DNA from: Ruegeria lacuscaerulensis
Lineage (GTDB): Bacteria; Pseudomonadota; Alphaproteobacteria; Rhodobacterales; Rhodobacteraceae
Assembly: GCF_013034685.1 (NCBI RefSeq)
Contig: NZ_WQGO01000013.1
Coordinates: forward strand, 1 to 38,928
DNA length: 38,928 bases
Direction: 5' to 3'
Position 1 is the stretch's first letter; each line of letters begins with the position of its first letter. Below are positions 32,370 through 38,928 of the stretch, one piece after another. The notes under the pieces are model-generated. The model made no database searches. It saw nothing but the letters and a program-made list of their open reading frames with translations, and had not been told where the DNA came from. Made by a program: the position numbers and the translations under genes.

Positions 32370-32410
32370 GTGATTCAGATCACGGCAGCGCATTCAGGTT
32401 GTGCTATACT
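32370..32410 (+). promoter_or_regulatory. CRP/FNR-type site and -10 box of a lipoprotein gene
   Basis: GTGATTCAGATCAC at 32370-32383 is a perfect palindrome fitting both the CRP pattern GTGA-N6-TCAC and the FNR core TGAT-N4-ATCA. TATACT at 32405-32410 is a good -10. The site would centre near -41, the class II activator position. FnrL, Dnr or a CRP homologue could bind. Confidence 0.55.
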
Positions 32411-32439
32411 ATTCGCACATTGAAGGAACGGATTTGCAA

Positions 32440-32760
32440 ATGAAACAACTTGCGCCCACCGCGTTTGCTCTGGTGCTGGCAGGATGTCAGGACATGCCGC
32501 TGGAAACCGAAGCAGCCGATACAGTGGTCAAAACGCCCACCAACGAAAACCTACGTCTGGTGCGGGGGTATCGTTCGACCGATGACGATTGTCAGATCAC
32601 CGGTGAGACGGCCTTTACCGTCGACTTTCTGGACGATGCGGCGGACTTGGTGTCTTGCCCCGAAGGCAGCAGTGCGGCTCAGTCTCTGGTCGACATGTAC
32701 GGCGCGCGGCAGGTGGCGGAAACGGGGGGCTATGCGGTCTATTCCGTGCCGCGCAGATAG
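32440..32760 (+). CDS. Small exported lipoprotein, uncharacterised
   Basis: A 106-residue protein with a short lipoprotein signal (MKQLAPTAFALVLAGC) and lipidation Cys at residue 16. AAGGAA at 32423-32428 supports the ATG at 32440. The mature part has a Cys pair (about 50 and 68) in a compact domain rich in acidic residues, with no recognised family. The CRP/FNR-type promoter suggests control by oxygen or carbon status. Confidence 0.6.
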   Translation: MKQLAPTAFALVLAGCQDMPLETEAADTVVKTPTNENLRLVRGYRSTDDDCQITGETAFTVDFLDDAADLVSCPEGSSAAQSLVDMYGARQVAETGGYAVYSVPRR

Positions 32761-32783
32761 GGGTCGAATATGTGCGTCTCCCT

Positions 32784-32812
32784 CTTGAACCGGGACAGAT
32801 ATTTCCCAGATT
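32784..32812 (+). promoter_or_regulatory. clpB: Heat-shock (sigma-32-type) promoter of clpB
   Basis: CTTGAA at 32784-32789 and CCCAGATT at 32805-32812, 15 bp apart, fit the sigma-32 (RpoH) pattern CTTGAA / CCCCATTT. ClpB is a standard heat-shock regulon member. Confidence 0.55.
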
Positions 32813-32887
32813 GAATGTGAGGCCCAAAACCGACGCGTGCCGCCAGGCGGGCGCATCAAAACAGGGCGCTTGGAAAAGGAGAATAAA

Positions 32888-35506
32888 ATGGACTTGAACA
32901 AGTTCACCGAGCGGGCACGGGGTTTCGTGCAAGCGGCGCAGTCTATTGCGATGCGGGAAGAGCATCAGCGTCTGACGCCCGAACATTTGCTGAAAGCATT
33001 GATGGATGACGATCAGGGGCTGGCCAGCAACCTGATCACGCGGGCCGGTGGTGCGCCCAGCCGTGTGGTGAATGCGCTGGACGCTTCGATGGCGCGCATT
33101 CCAAAGGTCAAAGGCGACACAGGTCAGGTCTATCTGGACGGCCAGACCGCAAAGGTTCTTGCCGAGGCCGAAAAGATTGCAACCAAGGCGGGCGACAGTT
33201 TTGTCCCTGTCGAACGCATTCTGATGGCGCTGTGCATGGTGAAATCCAAGGCTAAAGAGGCTTTGGAAGATGGTGCCGTGACCGCGCAGAAACTGAATGA
33301 GGCGATCAACGATATCCGCAAGGGGCGCACAGCCGATACCGCGTCGGCGGAAGAAGGCTATGACGCACTCAAGAAATATGCGCGCGATCTGACCGAGGCT
33401 GCGGCCGAAGGCAAGATCGATCCGATCATTGGGCGGGATGAGGAAATCCGCCGCTCGATGCAGGTTCTGTCGCGTCGAACCAAGAACAACCCGGTTCTGA
33501 TCGGTGAGCCCGGCGTGGGTAAAACCGCGATCGCCGAGGGCATGGCCCTGCGCATCATTAACGGTGACGTGCCAGAATCGCTGAAGGACAAGAAGCTGCT
33601 TGCGCTCGACATGGGAGCGCTGATTGCCGGTGCGAAGTACCGTGGCGAGTTCGAAGAACGCCTCAAGGCCGTGCTGACCGAAGTGACCGAAGCGGCGGGT
33701 GAGATCATCTTGTTCATTGATGAGATGCACACGCTGGTCGGCGCTGGTAAATCCGACGGCGCGATGGATGCGGCGAACCTGATCAAGCCAGCGCTTGCGC
33801 GGGGTGAGCTGCATTGCATCGGCGCGACCACGCTGGATGAGTACCGCAAATACGTCGAAAAAGACGCGGCCCTTGCGCGCCGGTTCCAGCCCGTGATGGT
33901 ACAGGAGCCGACGGTCGAGGATACGATCAGCATCCTGCGCGGCATCAAGGAAAAGTACGAGCTGCACCACGGCGTGCGCATTTCCGACTCGGCGTTGGTG
34001 TCGGCGGCGACGCTGTCGCATCGCTATATCACCGACCGTTTCCTGCCCGACAAAGCCATCGACCTTGTTGATGAGGCAGCGTCGCGTCTGCGGATGGAGG
34101 TGGATTCGAAGCCCGAAGAACTGGACCAGTTGGACCGCCAGATTCTGCAAATGCAGATCGAGGAAGAGGCGCTGAAGCTGGAAGATGACGCGGCCTCGAA
34201 GGATCGTCTGGAAACCTTGCAAAAGGACCTGGCCGATCTGCAAGAGCAGTCCGCCGAGATGACCGCCCAGTGGCAGGCCGAGCGTGATAAGCTCGCGGGT
34301 GCGCGTGATCTGAAAGAACAGCTCGACAAGGCCCGGGCTGATCTTGAGATTGCCAAGCGCGAAGGCAACCTCGCCAAGGCGGGTGAGTTGTCCTATGGCG
34401 TTATCCCCGAGCTTGAGAAAAAGCTGACCGACGCTGAGAACGCCGAAAGCAACGCGATGATGGCCGAAGAAACCGTGCGGCCCGCTCAGATCGCGTCTGT
34501 GGTCGAGCGTTGGACCGGTATCCCGACAGCCAAGATGCTGGAAGGCGAGCGCGAGAAACTGCTGCGGATGGAAGACGACCTGCATTCCCGCGTGATCGGT
34601 CAGGATGCCGCCGTCACCGCCGTCGCCAACGCCGTGCGCCGTGCGCGGGCTGGCCTGAATGACGAGAACCGCCCCTTGGGTTCGTTCCTGTTCCTCGGCC
34701 CGACTGGTGTGGGTAAGACCGAGCTGACCAAGGCCGTGGCGAACTTTCTGTTCGACGACGACAACGCGATGGTGCGCATCGACATGTCCGAGTTCATGGA
34801 GAAGCATGCGGTCGCCCGTCTGATCGGTGCCCCTCCGGGCTATGTAGGGTATGACGAAGGTGGCGTGCTGACCGAGGCCGTGCGGCGCAGGCCCTATCAG
34901 GTCGTGCTGTTTGACGAGGTCGAAAAGGCGCACCCGGATGTGTTCAACGTGCTGTTGCAGGTTCTGGACGATGGCGTTCTGACCGATGGTCAGGGCCGCA
35001 CCGTGGACTTCAAGCAGACGCTGATCATCCTGACGTCGAACCTTGGGTCTCAGGCGCTCAGCCAGTTGCCCGAAGGCGCAGACAGCGCGCAGGCGCGGCG
35101 CGATGTGATGGATGCGGTCCGGGCCCATTTCCGGCCCGAATTCCTCAACCGTCTGGACGAGACGATCATCTTTGATCGGCTCAAGCGGGCCGATATGGAT
35201 GGCATCGTCGATATCCAGATGGCGCGTTTGCAGAAACGTCTGACCGCCCGCAAGATCGAGCTGGCCTTGGACGATGGTGCCAAGCAATGGTTGGCCGATG
35301 AAGGCTATGACCCGGTCTTTGGCGCGCGTCCGCTGAAACGCGTGATCCAACGCGCGCTTCAGAACCCGCTGGCCGAGGCGTTGCTGGCCGGTGAAATCAA
35401 GGATGGTGAAACCGTCCCGGTCTCGGCAGGTTCGGATGGCCTGATCATCGGCGACCGCCTGGGCACCTCGGACCGCCCAAGGCCAAATGACGCGGTCGTG
35501 CACTGA
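32888..35506 (+). CDS. clpB: ATP-dependent disaggregase ClpB
   Basis: An 872-residue Hsp100 chaperone that with DnaK pulls polypeptides out of aggregates in the cytoplasm. The N-domain (1-150) has [14 protein letters not shown]. The first AAA+ domain has Walker A GEPGVGKT and Walker [10 protein letters not shown]. The coiled-coil M-domain (about 400-525) is rich in Glu, Lys and Leu. The second AAA+ domain has GPTGVGKT, the pore loop GYVGYDEGG and [12 protein letters not shown] start at the ATG at 32888, preceded by AAAGGAGAA; upstream in-frame codons read poorly. Length and motifs are normal. Confidence 0.97.
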   Translation: MDLNKFTERARGFVQAAQSIAMREEHQRLTPEHLLKALMDDDQGLASNLITRAGGAPSRVVNALDASMARIPKVKGDTGQVYLDGQTAKVLAEAEKIATKAGDSFVPVERILMALCMVKSKAKEALEDGAVTAQKLNEAINDIRKGRTADTASAEEGYDALKKYARDLTEAAAEGKIDPIIGRDEEIRRSMQVLSRRTKNNPVLIGEPGVGKTAIAEGMALRIINGDVPESLKDKKLLALDMGALIAGAKYRGEFEERLKAVLTEVTEAAGEIILFIDEMHTLVGAGKSDGAMDAANLIKPALARGELHCIGATTLDEYRKYVEKDAALARRFQPVMVQEPTVEDTISILRGIKEKYELHHGVRISDSALVSAATLSHRYITDRFLPDKAIDLVDEAASRLRMEVDSKPEELDQLDRQILQMQIEEEALKLEDDAASKDRLETLQKDLADLQEQSAEMTAQWQAERDKLAGARDLKEQLDKARADLEIAKREGNLAKAGELSYGVIPELEKKLTDAENAESNAMMAEETVRPAQIASVVERWTGIPTAKMLEGEREKLLRMEDDLHSRVIGQDAAVTAVANAVRRARAGLNDENRPLGSFLFLGPTGVGKTELTKAVANFLFDDDNAMVRIDMSEFMEKHAVARLIGAPPGYVGYDEGGVLTEAVRRRPYQVVLFDEVEKAHPDVFNVLLQVLDDGVLTDGQGRTVDFKQTLIILTSNLGSQALSQLPEGADSAQARRDVMDAVRAHFRPEFLNRLDETIIFDRLKRADMDGIVDIQMARLQKRLTARKIELALDDGAKQWLADEGYDPVFGARPLKRVIQRALQNPLAEALLAGEIKDGETVPVSAGSDGLIIGDRLGTSDRPRPNDAVVH

Positions 35507-35518
35507 GGCAAAAGGAAG

Positions 35519-35542
35519 AACCCGCCTTCACGGCGGGTTTTT
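35519..35542 (+). terminator. Terminator of clpB
   Basis: CCCGCC pairs with GGCGGG around a 5-base loop, flanked by AA and followed by a run of T, 12 bp past the clpB stop. The A-rich 5' side may let it serve the convergent gene too. Confidence 0.85.
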
Positions 35543-35588
35543 CTGTTTCGTAGAGCTCTTTCCACTGGCAATCGTTTGACAGAACTTG

Positions 35589-36404
35589 TCAAACCATCGC
35601 AAAAATGCGCGCGGGTCCGCCGGTTCCGCCCGCATGTGTCGGCGCGCCGACGACGAGCGTTGCGCCAGAGGCCGGAATGCGGTCCAGCCCGGCGATATTT
35701 TCGATCCCGAAACGACCGGTGGATAACCACGCATAGTGCGTATCAAAGGTTGCCGAGGGGCCGTGGTCCAGTGACAGCGTGTCCGAGGCGATTGAGCGTG
35801 CACCAGTTTCCTCGATCAACATCTGTGCCGCCTCGACGTGGAAACCGGGATAGTGCTGTGCCTGCCCGTCAAACCCGCGATAGGCGTCGCTGTCGACCTT
35901 GGCGGCCCAGCCAGAATACAGGGCCACACAGGCCCCGTCCGGAATATCGCCGTGACTGGCCATCCATGCCTTTAGGTCATCGGGTGTCAGCAGCGTATCT
36001 GCGTCCTCAGCCGCGCGGGCGGCAATATCGACCACACATAGTGGGGCGATCAGGTCAGAGACCGGAATTTCATCCACCGACGCCCCATCCGCCGAGAAAT
36101 GCAGTGGCGCATCGACATGGGTGCCGGTATGTTCGTTCACTGTGATCCGCTGAAGATTGAAGCCGTGTTCGCCGAAGTTGTAGATTTGTTCGGCGGAATA
36201 GCCCGGCTCTCCGAAATAGGTCGGGAAATCCGGGCTGATCGTGTGGGTCATATCCTCGACCTTGCCATGCCCTGAGGCCATAGCGGCGGGTGCGGTGACC
36301 CCTCCGGCGGCAACGGCCACACCCGACGCAGCGGCGGCCTTGAAGAAACTGCGCCGTGAAAGCATTCGGTCCTTGACCGCGTTCATTACACAGATGTCGC
36401 ACAT
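35589..36404 (-). CDS. Tat-exported cyclase-family (kynurenine-formamidase-like) hydrolase
   Basis: A 271-residue protein of the putative cyclase/KynB family, metal-dependent hydrolases of amide or lactam bonds. The metal-binding motif HTGTHVDAPLHF is at about 91-102, and later conserved residues lie in SIASDTLSLDHG. A twin-arginine signal (SRRSFFKAAAASGVAVAAGG, about 16-35) shows export, unlike cytoplasmic KynB. A short leader MCDICVMNAVKDRM with a Cys-x2-Cys precedes the Tat motif. GGGAG upstream of the ATG at 36404 supports this start. The substrate is unknown. Confidence 0.8.
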   Translation of the reverse strand: MCDICVMNAVKDRMLSRRSFFKAAAASGVAVAAGGVTAPAAMASGHGKVEDMTHTISPDFPTYFGEPGYSAEQIYNFGEHGFNLQRITVNEHTGTHVDAPLHFSADGASVDEIPVSDLIAPLCVVDIAARAAEDADTLLTPDDLKAWMASHGDIPDGACVALYSGWAAKVDSDAYRGFDGQAQHYPGFHVEAAQMLIEETGARSIASDTLSLDHGPSATFDTHYAWLSTGRFGIENIAGLDRIPASGATLVVGAPTHAGGTGGPARIFAMV

Positions 36405-36581
36405 ATTCGTCTTCTCCCTGTCCAGCGTTCGATCCGGGGGCTGATCATTCGAATTTTCAGCGTACCCGGCAAGCAGAGTGCAAGGCTGGGAAATGGCCTG
36501 TAAAGGCTTAATCTGTTAAATTTAAAATTCATATTATTGAATTAAAAGGATATTTTGGGAGAAACTGGTGGGCTGAAAACG

Positions 36582-36610
36582 AATAACCCGCCGATGAATG
36601 GCGGGTTATT
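36582..36610 (-). terminator. Terminator downstream of the 63-residue lipoprotein gene
   Basis: A perfect 11-bp stem, AATAACCCGCC with GGCGGGTTATT around seven bases, lies 40 bp past the gene's stop on the minus strand. On that strand a short T-run follows. Confidence 0.75.
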
Positions 36611-36650
36611 GTGCGAACATCGACGTGTTCGGTTTTTAGATCATGCGTGA

Positions 36651-36842
36651 TCAGGTGCCCGACGGAAGGGCGTTCAGATCCTGAGCGTTGCTTTCGTCCA
36701 GGCCAGTGTCGTCGCCGATTTCCTCGCAGGTTACGGGGAATGTTTCATTCGAATCGCAGCCGCTGATGGGATATGTTTCATTCTCAGCGCAGGCAGCGAT
36801 GAACAGCACCAGCGACAAGCCCGCAAGCATTTTCGTTTTCAT
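36651..36842 (-). CDS. Small lipoprotein, 63 residues, uncharacterised
   Basis: A 63-residue protein with a lipobox signal (AGLSLVLFIAAC) and lipidation Cys at residue 18. The mature part has three more Cys, if the lipid Cys is not counted, in a compact repeat-like arrangement (NETYPISGCDSNETFPVTC, two NET-Pro-Cys units). No family is recognised. AAAGGACG upstream of the ATG at 36842 supports the start. Confidence 0.6.
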   Translation of the reverse strand: MKTKMLAGLSLVLFIAACAENETYPISGCDSNETFPVTCEEIGDDTGLDESNAQDLNALPSGT

Positions 36843-37163
36843 GTCTCGTCCTTTCCGATCGTATTCTCGTCGTTTCCCTTGGCGCCAACTGCGATGCCAG
36901 CCATATACGGCAGCCTACTCTGTCCCTTCGCGCCCTTAGAAAACTTACGCTTCCGGATTGGGCATTGGCTAGCGGGAATATCAACCTTGACGCTAGGTCT
37001 TATTGGTCAAAACGCGCGAATCTGTACCGTTATCTCTCAATATGAGTTTCCCGAGTGGCGGATACATTACAGCCTCTTCTCCCAATCGTGACGCATGTTG
37101 CCTTGGTCCTGTGCTATGAGCGCACTAATTGGACTCTATTACAGAACGATCACGGAGACGCAG
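36843..37163. other. Divergent intergenic region upstream of msrP
   Basis: This region must hold promoters for the small lipoprotein and for msrPQ. TTGAC/GTCAA form an inverted repeat at about 36986-37010, of unknown meaning. No gene is supported. Confidence 0.3.
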
Positions 37164-38075
37164 ATGGCGCATCGCTGGACCAATAATTTGACACGTGCAG
37201 ACGTTACCCCTCGGGCGGCGTTTATGAACCGGAGGCAGGTGATGGCCGGGCTTGCAGGTGTCGGCTTGGCAGGGATGGCGCAGAAAGGTGCGGCCGAAGA
37301 GGCGGCCGAGGATCTGGTGCCCAACACCTGGGAAGAGATCACGTCTTACAACAACTATTATGAGTTCGGTACGCGCAAGGATGATCCTGCGAAATACGCC
37401 CATACGCTGGTCACAGAGCCTTGGAGCGTGCAGATCGATGGATTGGTCGACCGTCCCGGCGAATATGATTTCAAGGACATCATGTCTGAGATGACGGTCG
37501 AAGAACGCATCTATCGTTTTCGCTGCGTCGAGGCCTGGTCAATGGTGGTGCCCTGGAACGGGTTTGAGCTGGCCGATCTGCTGAACATGGCCGGAGTGCA
37601 GGAAGGAGCCAAGTTTGTTGCCTTCGAAACCGCATACCGTCCTGATGAGATGCCCGGCGTGCAATACCCGGTGCTCGATTGGCCTTATCGCGAAGGATTG
37701 CGGTTGGATGAGGCGATGCACCCGCTTACGATCATGGCGACAGGCATCTATGATCGTCCAATTCCGAACCAAAACGGCGCGCCCCTGCGTCTCGTCGTGC
37801 CGTGGAAATATGGCTTCAAGTCGATCAAGTCGATTGTTCGGATTACCCTGACGGACGTTGAGCCTCCGACAAGTTGGAACATGGCCAATCCGCGCGAATA
37901 TGGCTTCTATAGTAATGTGAACCCGAATGTGGATCACCCGCGCTGGTCTCAGGCGTCGGAACGTACCATCGGGGGCGGGCTGTTCTCGAAACGTATTCCG
38001 ACACTGATGTTCAACGGCTACGAGGCCGAAGTCGCCGGTCTTTACGAAGGCATGGATCTGTCGGAATACTATTAG
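37164..38075 (+). CDS. msrP: Protein-methionine-sulfoxide reductase catalytic subunit MsrP
   Basis: A 303-residue periplasmic molybdenum enzyme (YedY family) that repairs oxidised methionine in envelope proteins. A Tat signal (MNRRQVMAGLAGVGLAG, about 21-37) is present. The molybdenum ligand is Cys121 in YRFRCVEAW, and PWKYGFKSIKSIV is a typical C-terminal block. I use the ATG at 37164, with CGGAGACG just upstream. It is 4 bp from msrQ, its membrane partner. A second molybdenum-dependent enzyme in the window, it could share MoeA with the idr-like system. Confidence 0.93.
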   Translation: MAHRWTNNLTRADVTPRAAFMNRRQVMAGLAGVGLAGMAQKGAAEEAAEDLVPNTWEEITSYNNYYEFGTRKDDPAKYAHTLVTEPWSVQIDGLVDRPGEYDFKDIMSEMTVEERIYRFRCVEAWSMVVPWNGFELADLLNMAGVQEGAKFVAFETAYRPDEMPGVQYPVLDWPYREGLRLDEAMHPLTIMATGIYDRPIPNQNGAPLRLVVPWKYGFKSIKSIVRITLTDVEPPTSWNMANPREYGFYSNVNPNVDHPRWSQASERTIGGGLFSKRIPTLMFNGYEAEVAGLYEGMDLSEYY

Positions 38076-38079
38076 GCGC

Positions 38080-38694
38080 ATGCAGACCGTGAACCAGATA
38101 CTCCGCCGAGTGCCTGTTTGGGCTGTCTACCTGCTGGGCCTGATCCCGGCACCGTGGCTGTTCTATCAGGGTTTGACCGGAGGGCTGGGTATTGACCCGA
38201 TTGAGGCGCTGGAACATCGCTATGGCGAGTTGGCGTTACAGCTGTTGATTGTCGTGCTTGCGGTGTCCCCGTTGCGGCGGTTTTCGGGACTGAACCTGAC
38301 GAAGTTCCGTCGCGCTTTGGGGGTGCTGACCTTCGTTTATGTTAGTCTGCATCTGTTGGTATGGTTGGTTTTGGATGTGCAACTGCCGAGCCAGATCTGG
38401 GCCGACATCCTCAAACGTCCCTATATCACGGTGGGCATGGCCGGATTTCTTCTGCTGCTGCCCCTGGCTGTGACTTCAAATAATCTGTCGGTGCGCCGTT
38501 TGGGTCCACGCTGGCGCGTTCTGCAACGTCTGGTCTATCCAGCTGCGATTTTGGGCGGGCTGCATTACGTGATGCTGGCGAAAGGGTTCCAGATCGAGCC
38601 ACTGATCTATCTGAGCGTGATTCTGGGCCTTCTGGCCCTGCGTCTGCCGCTGTCGAACCCACTCAACCGATTCCGACAGGTCGATTCCGCCTGA
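38080..38694 (+). CDS. msrQ: Haem-binding membrane subunit MsrQ
   Basis: A 204-residue integral membrane protein with about six helices, the b-type haem partner that passes electrons from the respiratory chain to MsrP. Conserved histidines are seen (VSLHLLVW and GGLHYVML). The motif LRRFSGLNLTKFRRALG lies in the first cytoplasmic loop. It follows msrP by 4 bp. Confidence 0.93.
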   Translation: MQTVNQILRRVPVWAVYLLGLIPAPWLFYQGLTGGLGIDPIEALEHRYGELALQLLIVVLAVSPLRRFSGLNLTKFRRALGVLTFVYVSLHLLVWLVLDVQLPSQIWADILKRPYITVGMAGFLLLLPLAVTSNNLSVRRLGPRWRVLQRLVYPAAILGGLHYVMLAKGFQIEPLIYLSVILGLLALRLPLSNPLNRFRQVDSA

Positions 38695-38844
38695 GTCTGT
38701 GGGTAAGCCTGTGCAAAACCTGGGATGCACGTCGAAACGGTGGCCTGGGGTGTTCGTTTTGGGAAGGGAGTTTTCGGTAAGTTACTGTAAATACGTCGAA
38801 ATTTTTTCAAACAGAGTTTTTTCCGATTTTTCCAGATTTTCTGC

Positions 38845-38928
38845 TTGCGGCTTTCCGGGGTAAACCTTAGAACCCCCTTCACCGGCGCTGCTGAGGCGGT
38901 GCTGGGGCGCTGGAGACGGTGCTGACGG
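38845..38928 (+). promoter_or_regulatory. Possible ribosomal RNA promoter and leader at the right edge
   Basis: TTGCGG at 38845-38850 and TTAGAA at 38867-38872 are 16 bp apart, after an A/T-rich upstream tract (38798-38841) that resembles an UP element. The GC-rich end, with repeated GGTGCTG, is like the leader before 16S rRNA in this family. The gene itself is beyond the window, so this is tentative. Confidence 0.4.

Noticed and set aside
32615..35503. 962-codon open frame on the minus strand across clpB
   Set aside because: It is the mirror of a certain clpB in GC-rich DNA; no domain, and the composition is typical of antisense frames.
1..38928. CRISPR arrays, insertion sequences or prophage genes
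   Set aside because: No regularly spaced repeats, transposase, integrase or phage structural gene was recognised anywhere in the window.

Overview
The window looks like a chromosomal piece of a marine alphaproteobacterium of the Rhodobacteraceae (roseobacter) type. Reasons: most genes are GC-rich (about 60-65% in stretches I counted by hand), the 41-residue L36 and the ClpB, DinB, PyrF and MsrPQ proteins read as alphaproteobacterial, and Tat signals, class III cyclase fusions and FCD-type GntR regulators are frequent. No species is claimed.

Layout. (1) 1-6.7 kb: a lower-GC block (about 50-55%) with an exported amidohydrolase, a DUF302 protein, a DUF4345 membrane protein, small lipoproteins, a DUF805 membrane protein and two uncharacterised exported proteins. 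(2) 6.8-12.2 kb: a cupin, a cyclase/hydrolase fusion, a VOC protein, a GntR regulator with two helix-turn-helix domains, an aldo/keto reductase and a beta-hydroxyacid dehydrogenase. (3) 12.2-25.1 kb, the main point of interest: a same-strand block with a membrane hybrid histidine kinase, two exported di-haem peroxidases, a Tat-exported Rieske subunit, an AioA-type molybdenum oxidoreductase, a HEAT-repeat protein, a pseudoazurin-like cupredoxin, MoeA and an OmpR-type response regulator. The set of two peroxidases + Rieske + AioA-like catalytic subunit is the signature of the dissimilatory iodate reductase (idrABP1P2) locus rather than of arsenite oxidase. The catalytic subunit keeps the [3Fe-4S] Cys/Cys/Cys/Ser pattern but lacks the Glu expected in the arsenite site. 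(4) 25.1-28.4 kb: GNAT, XRE-cupin regulator, orphan Fe(III)-binding protein, small membrane protein and DM13 protein. (5) 28.6-38.9 kb: housekeeping genes (rpmJ, tRNA-Val, N-formylglutamate amidohydrolase-like, dinB, pyrF, clpB, cyclase-family hydrolase, msrPQ) and, at the right edge, a sequence resembling a ribosomal RNA promoter and leader.

How block 3 may work (inference): the kinase senses a periplasmic cue and the response regulator binds 10-bp-spaced direct repeats upstream of the first peroxidase gene. MoeA supplies molybdenum cofactor, and the Rieske subunit carries the folded catalytic subunit through Tat. The cupredoxin shuttles electrons, the peroxidases remove reactive by-products, and the HEAT protein may act as assembly scaffold or chaperone. 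The HEAT, cupredoxin, MoeA and two-component genes are an extension of the idr core that I do not recognise as described. A second molybdenum enzyme (MsrP) lies 12 kb further on.
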